The notes beneath the pieces were generated by a model. The model ran no database searches. It saw only the letters and a list, made by a program, of their open reading frames with translations, and was not told where the DNA came from. Source: Brachynemurus nebulosus (taxonomy: Eukaryota; Arthropoda; Insecta; Neuroptera; Myrmeleontidae). From it: a DNA stretch of 64,000 nucleotides. Below, piece by piece: positions 10,977 to 19,058 of this stretch; the stretch's first letter is position 1; each line of letters opens with the position of its first letter. Where the stretch lies: assembly GCA_035578155.1 (NCBI GenBank), contig JAPWDM010000015.1:11412209-11476208 (forward strand). The letters are read 5' to 3'. Position numbers and translations under genes: made by a program.

Positions 10977-12340
10977 TGTTACAAGCCGGGTTTATTATTC
11001 AAAATTTAAATATTTTTTATATTTTTATGGGAATAGAAATAATTCCAAATTAAAAAGTTTGAATCAAAATTTCAAGTTGATATTAAAGTAATGCGTAGCT
11101 ACATATTCTAATCTAATGAACACTTGCATAAATAAATAATTATTAAATATTTCTATAAACAAAAAGGTCCATTCATCGAAGTAACGGCGTAAGTTAAATA
11201 AATTTGTCGAGTATCGGGACATGTAAGAAATTATTTAGACTAAACATCCGGGCGACACCGTTGGCGATAAATAATAATTAATAAATTAACGAGAAATAAT
11301 TAATTGCTGATAAGGATTTTTTTTGCTATGGAACTTTCTAGAATAAATTTATAGACCAGAGGGGTATGAGGTAAAGGGTATGTAGAAGCCAAGCAAAATT
11401 GAAAATCAAAACGGTTAAAAACAGTCGTTCATGAGATTTCATAGTGTAAAGAAGTCGGATTGTGGGTTTTTGGGGTGTTTTAGTAAAGTGTACTTATTGT
11501 GTAATAAGGGTTTTATTGTTGATTGGGTGAGACGGGCTTGTGCTTATAGTACGATCGGGTTAGTTTGGAGAACTTTTTGGGATATTTTAATTAGTTAACC
11601 GGGACATTTGGAAATTATTTTAAACTTTAGGGTGACATAAACTTGTAAAATTTAACATTAAAGTATTTTGTATATGTAATAAGTAAGTGTAGTATTATAA
11701 GAAAATAGTTTTAGTGCGATCTATCCTAATTTATAAGGAGAATTTGGTGAGTACCTACCTAAAATTTTGTAATATTTTATGGTTCACATTCTTCTCTTTT
11801 TTTTTTTTTAACTAAAACCTCAAACATTAACTTCTGGGACCGATTGTGAAAATAATAATAATTACGGGGATCAGCGGGTACAAAGGGTTAAATTTTTATT
11901 TAGCAAGCGTATTGAATATTTTGATAGTTGACTGTAACAATGGGTCCGCGAATGATGTTTGAAGTTTAGTATATTTTATTGGGTTCTGTATTATTTAAGG
12001 CGTCAGATTATGATAATTTTATATTAATTTGGGTAAATTGTTTATTTTATTCGTTGATACGAGAGGAGATTATTAATGTAATTTTAGATGGGTTATAATA
12101 AATTGGAATAAAAGGGAATTTCGGTTGTTTTATTTCTGTAATTTTAAATCTTTTATTTCAGCCAGAAAATCCACTTTTATCGCCAATTAATCCTTACGGA
12201 TTAACCTTGGCAGGAGTTCGAACCCCTGCTTCTATATTCGGCACATGAAAATTTACGCTACCCGTGTGTCGAGTAAATAATATAATTCGCCGTTCCTTGG
12301 TTTTCCATATACATATGGTTAACTACGGGGCTCGGTAACA
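10977..12340 (+). repeat. Gypsy B 5' LTR
   Basis: It is bounded by the short inverted repeats TGTTAC and GTAACA. It shares over 99 percent of positions by eye with 21480-22849. Two hairpin-forming palindromes lie near its 3' end (12187-12229). Confidence 0.93.
12187..12229 (+). promoter_or_regulatory. Double hairpin with tRNA B-box-like motif in the LTR
   Basis: TTAATCC-TTAC-GGATTAA forms a 7-bp stem (12187-12204). It is followed by GCAGGAGTTCGAACCCCTGC (12210-12229), a 20-base palindrome with one mismatch. The second contains GTTCGAACC, which fits the RNA polymerase III B-box consensus GWTCRANNC and resembles a tRNA T arm. Both hairpins are conserved in the 3' LTR. A role in reverse transcription, packaging or transcription is inference only. 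Confidence 0.5.
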
Positions 12341-13140
12341 TTATGGTGGCAGCGTCTATGGGATAAAAGTAGGAAATTTTCTGGCGAAAATCAATCATTT
12401 TTGGGGAAAATTAAATAATTTTCAGGGGAAAAATTTTTTTGTTTTCGGTCAATTTTTAACATAAAATTGATGTAATTACATTTTATTGTTTCATCTGGGA
12501 TAAATATAGTTAATTGTTGAGTTAATTGTTGAGAATTTTTGATTGTTGCATACTCGACTGTATTGTTGGGTACATATTTTAATTGTTGGGGGGTAACAAT
12601 TATAATTGTTGTATATGTATATGATTTCTATTGTTGGGTATATGATATTTTAAAGTAAACTGTAGACATTTTGGTTCAAAATTGTATTTAATATTATTGC
12701 ATTTATTAACAATTATATTTTATTCAATTGTTATATTTTTCTTAATATAAATTTTTGGAGGGTATATTTGGGTTATTTACAGGTAATTGTTGCAGTATTT
12801 AAGGGTTCATTGTTGCGGTTACCATTTATTTATGTGTAATTATTGATTTTATGGGTCATTGTTGATTAAACAGCTGATTTATACAGTATACATATAGGCC
12901 AGGGACACATACACACACATATATACACATATTGGGTACATACAAGGGCAATAGACTTTACATACACATTGGGCATAAAAATACTTCACAAAGTAAACAC
13001 ACATCTTATCACATATCAACAACATCATGTAACATATTTTGAAATATTATACCCTGTGCCAAAATATACTCCGTTCAGGTAAAATGGGAAACAAAATAAT
13101 TTTATTATAATGTAATTTTTCTTTTATTTTCATATTGCAC
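12341..13140 (+). promoter_or_regulatory. Gypsy B leader (5' UTR) with ATTGTTG cluster
   Basis: The 800-base leader lies between the 5' LTR and gag. The primer-binding site should be in TTATGGTGGCAGCGTC right after the LTR; I cannot assign the tRNA. The heptamer ATTGTTG occurs ten times between 12513 and 12864. One flanking sequence, TGTTGCATACTC (about 12545), fits the Drosophila Su(Hw) consensus YRYTGCATAYYY. CAG-GTAAAA at about 13075-13083 and CAG-GTAATT at about 12780 are candidate splice donors for an env mRNA. Confidence 0.5.
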
Positions 13141-14367
13141 ATGTGGACAATACTACTTTGTTGTACTTTCATTGTGGTGCTATTTTGTGTATATAGATTG
13201 GGGAGGTTTTATAAAATGGAGCAGCCAGTGATAAACATTGAAGCTCCGCGGGTGAGTTTAAACTATCTGGCCAACGCAATGGACAATTTGACGGGGAGGG
13301 AAAATGTGCGGGAGTATTTTGATAAACTCGAAAGAAGGGCAAGGATGGACAATTTAACGGAGGACCAAATTTTAATGGTGGTAAAATGTAAACTAAGTGG
13401 GGAAGCGTACAAATATTTTAAAAGTGAGCCTCATAACTTAGATGAACTAAGTTATGAGGAGTTTAAGGATAAGTTAATTAAAATGTTTAAGCCAAAAAGA
13501 GTGCCAGGGTCAGGGTATTATAAACTAGCGGGGACAATTCAGCAAAGTAAGGAGTCAGTGCGGGAATTTGTGATTAGGATTAAGTTGGCGGGACAAGAAG
13601 TGTTAGAGGAGGACTTGGCAGGGGCAGAACCTACAGAAGTGCCGGGAATTAAAAAGAAGAACGAACGTCTAATGATTGACTTATTGAAAAACATTGGGGT
13701 GGCGTTCATGCGGGAGGGACCGGGATTGACATTAGAAGGGGCGTGTGAGTTGGCGGAGCAGGAAGAGCTCCACCAGCAAATATTGAGTAGTGTGGGGCGA
13801 GGGGTACAAGCCCTAAGAGTTGACTCGGGGGAAGGGGGTGTGCAGGGGGTGTCAACCCCTCGTCAAACGGAAACGCGACCGCGAGTGATCCCACCCAGCT
13901 TCCAGGCGGCCGCTAGGGAAAGGGAGATGGGAAGGCCAAATGTGACGGGGCGAGATACGGCCGAGCAATCGGGGCGTCGGGATTTGTCGGCGGTGCAGTG
14001 CCTAAACTGTTTTGGGTTTGGGCACTTTGCGAAAGAGTGTCGGGCACCAATGGTATGTCGTTGGTGTCGATGGGCCGGACACATTGGGAGGGAGTGCCCT
14101 AACCCAACAGGGCAGGTAGCACCTGCGGGATTGAGAGGGTTGCCTCGGGAAGCGGGACCACCTCGACCAGCGGGAAGTTGGCAAGGGGCGATACCTAAGA
14201 GAGGTCGTGGCCGGGGTGTACCGCCGGTGTTGGGACGGGTGAGAGCAGAGGAAGCCGCACCCAGGGAGATAACTGTTGAAACGGTTGATGGGGCAACTGT
14301 GGGGGCACGGGAATATTTAAACCGGGCAGGCGCCTCGAGTGGGCCCCAAACCGAGGACGCCCAATAA
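13141..14367 (+). CDS. gag: Gypsy B Gag polyprotein
   Basis: This 408-residue frame starts at the ATG at 13141. Capsid-like helical sequence (from SLNYLANAMDNLTGREN) is followed by a Pro/Gly/Arg-rich nucleocapsid part with two CCHC zinc knuckles, CLNCFGFGHFAKEC (residues 287-300) and CRWCRWAGHIGREC (306-319). Gag forms the particle and the knuckles bind genomic RNA. The first 25 residues are strongly hydrophobic (ILLCCTFIVVLFCVY) and then basic, which would make a signal anchor. If translation instead begins at M26 (13216, ATGGAGC) the protein would lack it. The last 18 codons overlap the -1 frame into pol after TTTAAAC at 14316. GC content is higher than in surrounding DNA. Confidence 0.88.
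   Translation: MWTILLCCTFIVVLFCVYRLGRFYKMEQPVINIEAPRVSLNYLANAMDNLTGRENVREYFDKLERRARMDNLTEDQILMVVKCKLSGEAYKYFKSEPHNLDELSYEEFKDKLIKMFKPKRVPGSGYYKLAGTIQQSKESVREFVIRIKLAGQEVLEEDLAGAEPTEVPGIKKKNERLMIDLLKNIGVAFMREGPGLTLEGACELAEQEELHQQILSSVGRGVQALRVDSGEGGVQGVSTPRQTETRPRVIPPSFQAAAREREMGRPNVTGRDTAEQSGRRDLSAVQCLNCFGFGHFAKECRAPMVCRWCRWAGHIGRECPNPTGQVAPAGLRGLPREAGPPRPAGSWQGAIPKRGRGRGVPPVLGRVRAEEAAPREITVETVDGATVGAREYLNRAGASSGPQTEDAQ
14316..14362 (+). promoter_or_regulatory. Gag-pol -1 frameshift signal: TTTAAAC plus downstream stem
   Basis: In the gag frame the codons read TAT TTA AAC, giving an in-phase heptamer T TTA AAC at 14316-14322, a canonical eukaryotic -1 slippery site. A -1 shift enters the pol frame, which is open from there through the protease. 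Downstream bases can form a two-part stem: GGGC (14324-14327) with GCCC (14359-14362), and CCTCG (14333-14337) with CGAGG (14352-14356). The self-complementary loop GGGCCC may allow further pairing. This matches the heptamer-spacer-structure layout of retroviral frameshift sites. Confidence 0.8.
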
Positions 14368-17300
14368 TTTTAATTCCGAGAATACAGGGTGTTTCCTGGG
14401 ATATACCTTATATTGTACAAGGAAAATATAATGGACAAATTTTAAATTTTATTGTTGATTCGGGATCAGTGGTGTCAATTTTGAGGTCAGAAATTTTGGG
14501 TAATGAATCAATTCGGGATATTGGAAATATTTTTCTAACGGGAATCACAGGAAACACCTTGTTACCGGAAGGGGCGGCAATAGTGAAATTAAATTTTGCG
14601 GGTGTATTATATTCTGTGGATTTTATTGTATGTACGGGGTTAAAAATAGAGACAGCTGGGCTGTTGGGTCGTGACTTTTTGAGTAAATATGGTGTTATTA
14701 TTGACTATAAAAATAATTTATTGAATTTGGGGGATAGAACAATTGAGTTAATCGCTGGAACTGAATCTGGGGTGGATCTGGTGGGTCGTAATACGAAATT
14801 TTCACAAAATAAGGGGAAAGCTGACTCCAAATTACCTGCATATGGGAAAAATGATCTTAAAATGAGTGAAAGTGGGGGAAAAGTGCGTTTGAAAGATTCG
14901 GGTAGTGCGGGGAAAGTGCGAGATGAGAAACCGGGTCGAGTGGAAACATCAGTGGGGGAAACTCGGAGCATTCAGCATACATCGGGGGATACAAATGGAT
15001 GTGAGAAGCAATCGGTAGTAGTACAGCGTGGAAGCAGAGGTTCACACCAACATCAGGAACATCATGCTGAGGCGTCTACTAGTTCGGGAAGTAACAACAA
15101 CATGTCGTTTCGGAATGGGGATGCGGGGAAATCACACCAACATTCGGAAAATAGTGGGAAAACATCAAGAAAACAGATCCACACCAAAATTAACAGAAAT
15201 AAAATTTTTGGAGGTGCGGGGAAATTCCCAAAAAATTCAAATGGGACGCTGAAAAGCACAGAAAAAGGAACCTTAGCAAAATCGAAACCAAAACAAGACG
15301 TTCAACCGGATGTTCAGCATAAAGTGGGTCCGAAAAACACCGAGATTATTGTACTACTCGATGAGGAATTGGAGATACCATCACGATCTGAATGTACAAC
15401 ACGGGCAAAACTTAAAAACAAATTTCCAAATGGGATCTGTGTACTAGTGGAGCCGGGAGAAATTCTAATTCATGGTGTCATGGCCGCTAGGGTATTATCC
15501 AGAGTAAACAATGGGAATCAAGTTTTGGTTCGACTTATCAATACGGGTAATCAGTCAGTTACTATCGGAGCTAAAGCACCAATAGCAGTAGCACAAGGAT
15601 ATACTGAGGAAACATACAATTTAACATCGGGTCACGAACAACGGGAGGCACATGTACTACATGTACAGTCGGGGTCATCATTAAGTGAACAGGTCGACTT
15701 AAAACATTTACAACCTGAAGATCGGGATAAAGTTTTAAATCTTTTAATGGAGTATCGGGATATTTTCTACACAGAGGGCACTAAACTGGGAACTGCGAAG
15801 GGAATAAAACATCGGATTATTACTGAGAATGTACATCCAATTGCGAGGCGACCATACAGGGTACCTCAGGCACAGCGGGAATTATTACGACAGCAGATAA
15901 ATGAGATGTTGGAAGATGGAATTATTACGCCATCAACTTCACCATGGTCTGCACCTGTTGTCATTGTACCAAAGAAATCCGATGATGGGCAACCAAAAAT
16001 TAGGGTTTGTGTCGACTACAGAGAACTCAATTCTGTGACAAAAAGGGATTTTTATCCGCTTCCAAGCATGCAGGAAACATTTGATATGTTGTCCAATGCT
16101 AACTTGTTCACTACTTTGGACTTAGCTTCTGGGTACTGGCAAGTAGCTGTTGCAGAGGAAGACCAAGAGAAGACCGGGTTCAGCATTTTCGAGGGGCATT
16201 ATCATTTCCGAAAAATGCCGTTTGGATTAAAAAATGCGCCGAGCGCGTTTCAGCGGCTTATGGATACAATCTTGGCAGGGCTCGTGGGACACAAATGTTA
16301 CGTATATTTGGATGACGTGATCATATTCAGCACTAAGGGGATCGATGAACATCTTTCACGGTTACGGGAAGTCTTCGATTGCTTACGGGAAGCAAATTTG
16401 AAGCTAAAACCAGAAAAGTGCAAATTCCTACGGGAACAAACGAAGTACCTAGGACATATTATTTCAGGGAGTGGGGTACAGCCGGATACACAGAAATTGT
16501 CAGCTGTTAGGGACTATCAGAGACCTCAGAGTGTGAGGGACGTTCGTGCATTTCTTGGACTGACAGGCTTCTACAGAAAGTTCATTCCAGATTTCGCTCG
16601 AATTGCCAAACCACTTACTATCTTGACGAAAAAAGATACTAGCTTTACATGGACAGAAGAAGCCGAGGGAGCATTCAATACATTAAAGGAAATTCTGTGT
16701 AAAGAACCGGTTTTAGCGTACCCAGATTTTAACAAGCAGTTTATATTAACAACGGATGCTTCGGGATATGCTATCGGGGCTATTTTGAGTCAAGAGTACG
16801 AGGGACATGAACGACCAATTGCGTATGCTAGTCGGCAGCTAAATAAGGCTGAACGCAATTATTCAACCACTGAGCGCGAGTGCTTATCCGTGGTCTGGGG
16901 TGTCAAACATTTTCGCTGTTATCTGTACGGGCGACCTTTTAAGATCATAACGGCTCATCGACCACTTAGGTGGTTACTTTCAATCAAAGATCCAAGTTCT
17001 AGACTGGCAAGATGGGCATTAACACTGGCTGAGTACGAATTCGAAATTATTCACAGACCTGGGAGGAAAAATGGGAATGCAGATGCACTGTCGAGGGTAC
17101 CAGCACCAAATATAAGTGTCAATCAAGCGGAAATACAATACGAGCCATTTTGGGATAGAGAAACATTTAAAAAGGGGCAACAACGGGATCCACTTATACA
17201 AGAAATTATCCGAAAATTGGGAGAAAATAAAGAAAATGAGTTTTACTACTTAGATGAGGATGGAATTTTGTACAAGAAAAGGGTTATCACCGAACGACAT

Positions 17301-18752
17301 GATAGATTAGTCGTTCCGGCAAATATGGTACGAGAAGTTATACGGGCATATCATGCAGCACCTTATTCGGGACATCAGGGCTATGAACGGACACTAAGTT
17401 TTATAAGCGATAAATTTTATTGGGTAAATATGGCTAAAGATGTAAAGAAAATGTGTGAAGAATGTGTTTCGTGTGCTCAAAGGAAGACAAAACCTACAAA
17501 ACCAGCACCACTTTTAAAACTACCAGCAGTAGAGGCACCATTTGAACGGATCGCAATGGATATTGTGGGACCACTTGTAACTTCTATGCGGGGAAATAAA
17601 TATATTTTAACTTGTCAGGACTACTTTACTCGATATCTGGAAGTGATACCACTACCGGATCAGAGGGCTGATACCGTAGCGAGGGCTTTCGTCGAAAACA
17701 TCATTACGAGACACGGGGTACCAAGGGCATTAATTACGGACCAAGGGACCAATTTTACATCAAAGTTAATGAAGGAAATTTGTCAAATTCTCGGGATTGA
17801 AAAGATTCAAACAACACCGTACCATCCGCAGTCAAATGGTATGATTGAGCGCAGTCACCGGGTTATCAAAGATATGCTATCGCACTATATTAGTGACACT
17901 CAACGAGACTGGGACGAGTGGTTACCATTCGTGGTTATGGCATATCGTAGTCACGTACACAGTTCAACGGGTGAAACTCCATTCTTTTTACTACACGGGA
18001 GGGATATAGAACTGCCGTATGACGAAATTATTAAACCACGTCGAGTAACGGCAGATTGTAGTGAAAATTATGCGGCGGAGTTAATCCAAAGGCTTAATCA
18101 AGCATACACTCAGGTGACGGAACATCTAAAACAAGCGACAGAAAAACAAGTAGTTCGGTATAATCAAAAAGCAAAGGAAGTTACATATCAACTAGGTGAT
18201 AGGGTATATCTACATGATCCATCTGCTTGTATTAAAGGGTCCAAAAAGTTAGCGAAACCATGGGTTGGGCCATTCAGAATTGTTGGGATAAAGGGACCGG
18301 TCACATACAAGATAAAAGAGATCTATGGGCGTAGACAATTCATCGTACATGTAAATAGATTGAAACCGTGCAAATATGTGGATGATGATGGGCCAGCAAA
18401 TATTCGTGAACAACCTGAAGTTGAAGAAGAACCGGGAAATAATCAGGGCGCTGAACCGGGAAATAATCAAGGTAATCAATTGGACGCAAATCGGGTAAAT
18501 GATAGGGTTCAATTGGATGAAGACTGGCCATTACAGTTTCGAGTCATCTTACAACCAAACGTAGCTCCGGGTCAAGACGATCAAGTAGAACCAGAAGAAC
18601 GGGAAGAAGATATAGTAAACGATCAAGTAGAACCAGAAGAACGGGAACAAGAAATAGTAAATGAGCCGGAACCAGAAGATGTACGACATTACCATACACG
18701 TAGCCGTGGTCCAGTCGAGGATCAACCGTGGGTTCTAGATCGGGCAATATAA
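14322..18752 (+). CDS. pol: Gypsy B Pol: protease, RT, RNase H, integrase
   Basis: Pol is reached by the -1 shift. In order it shows an aspartic protease (VDSGS at 14454-14468), a low-complexity spacer (about 14750-15340), RT (about 15780-16500; catalytic YLDD at 16305-16316), RNase H (16690-17090), HHCC integrase zinc finger (HAAPYSGHQG to CEECVSC), integrase core with D (AMDIVGP), D (LITDQGTNF) and E (SNGMIERSH), a GPY/F-type module (KPWVGPF, GPVTYK) and an acidic tail with a repeated DQVEPEERE unit. It processes Gag-Pol, copies RNA to DNA and integrates the product. RNase H keeps TDAS and the Glu of EREC but has TAH (Ala codon at 16953) where the family has TDH, so one metal-binding residue is missing. 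No stop interrupts the frame. Confidence 0.92.
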   Translation, partial: PGRRLEWAPNRGRPIILIPRIQGVSWDIPYIVQGKYNGQILNFIVDSGSVVSILRSEILGNESIRDIGNIFLTGITGNTLLPEGAAIVKLNFAGVLYSVDFIVCTGLKIETAGLLGRDFLSKYGVIIDYKNNLLNLGDRTIELIAGTESGVDLVGRNTKFSQNKGKADSKLPAYGKNDLKMSESGGKVRLKDSGSAGKVRDEKPGRVETSVGETRSIQHTSGDTNGCEKQSVVVQRGSRGSHQHQEHHAEASTSSGSNNNMSFRNGDAGKSHQHSENSGKTSRKQIHTKINRNKIFGGAGKFPKNSNGTLKSTEKGTLAKSKPKQDVQPDVQHKVGPKNTEIIVLLDEELEIPSRSECTTRAKLKNKFPNGICVLVEPGEILIHGVMAARVLSRVNNGNQVLVRLINTGNQSVTIGAKAPIAVAQGYTEETYNLTSGHEQREAHVLHVQSGSSLSEQVDLKHLQPEDRDKVLNLLMEYRDIFYTEGTKLGTAKGIKHRIITENVHPIARRPYRVPQAQRELLRQQINEMLEDGIITPSTSPWSAPVVIVPKKSDDGQPKIRVCVDYRELNSVTKRDFYPLPSMQETFDMLSNANLFTTLDLASGYWQVAVAEEDQEKTGFSIFEGHYHFRKMPFGLKNAPSAFQRLMDTILAGLVGHKCYVYLDDVIIFSTKGIDEHLSRLREVFDCLREANLKLKPEKCKFLREQTKYLGHIISGSGVQPDTQKLSAVRDYQRPQSVRDVRAFLGLTGFYRKFIPDFARIAKPLTILTKKDTSFTWTEEAEGAFNTLKEILCKEPVLAYPDFNKQFILTTDASGYAIGAILSQEYEGHERPIAYASRQLNKAERNYSTTERECLSVVWGVKHFRCYLYGRPFKIITAHRPLRWLLSIKDPSSRLARWALTLAEYEFEIIHRPGRKNGNADALSRVPAPNISVNQAEIQYEPFWDRETFKKGQQRDPLIQEIIRKLGENKENEFYYLDEDGILYKKRVITERHDRLVVPANMVREVIRAYHAAPYSGHQGYERTLSFISDKFYWVNMAKDVKKMCEECVSCAQRKTKPTKPAPLLKLPAVEAPFERIAMDIVGPLVTSMRGNKYILTCQDYFTRYLEVIPLPDQRADTVARAFVENIITRHGVPRALITDQGTNFTSKLMKEICQILGIEKIQTTPYHPQSNGMIERSHRVIKDMLSHYISDTQRDWDEWLPFVVMAYRSHVHSSTGETPFFLLHGRDIELPYDEIIKPRRVTADCSENYAAELIQRLNQAYTQVTEHLKQATEKQVVRYNQKAKEVTYQLGDRVYLHDPSACIKGSKKLAKPWVGPFRIVGIKGPVTYKIKEIYGRRQFIVHVNRLKPCKYVDDDGPANIREQPEVEEEPGNNQGAEPGNNQGNQLDANRVNDRVQLDEDWPLQFRVILQPNVAPGQDDQVEPEEREEDIVNDQVEPEEREQEIVNEPEPEDVRHYHTRSRGPVEDQPWVLDRAI

Positions 18753-19058
18753 AATCAACTAATTACCGCATACACTGTGAAAAACTATTTTTCAAAATTT
18801 TAAAGTCTTAAGTGCGCGTAACGAGGGTCCACTGTACTGTTTAAAAATTTCAAAAAAAAAAAATTTAAACTATCTTAAAAAAAAAAAAAAAAATTAAAAA
18901 ATTTTTTTAAATTAAATAAATTGGCAATGACTTACGGGGGCGTACTGTACTAAAAGTCTATTAACAACATTGATAAATAAACAAATAATTTTAATACATC
19001 ATATAAAAATATTATCGGGTATCTCAAAATTGTGTTATCATCTTTACAGGACATCAAA
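18753..19058 (+). promoter_or_regulatory. Pol-env interval with env splice acceptor
   Basis: This interval is A-rich and non-coding. TCTTTACAG ends at 19049, ten bases before the env ATG, and makes a good 3' splice site. This supports env expression from a spliced subgenomic mRNA, as in errantiviruses. Confidence 0.6.

Noticed and set aside
14345..14351. CCCAAAC as a second frameshift heptamer
   Set aside because: It is out of phase with gag codons (CCC CAA ACC), unlike TTTAAAC at 14316.
15028..15259. Short ORFs overlapping the pol spacer of element B
   Set aside because: Shadows of the low-complexity part of pol in other frames.
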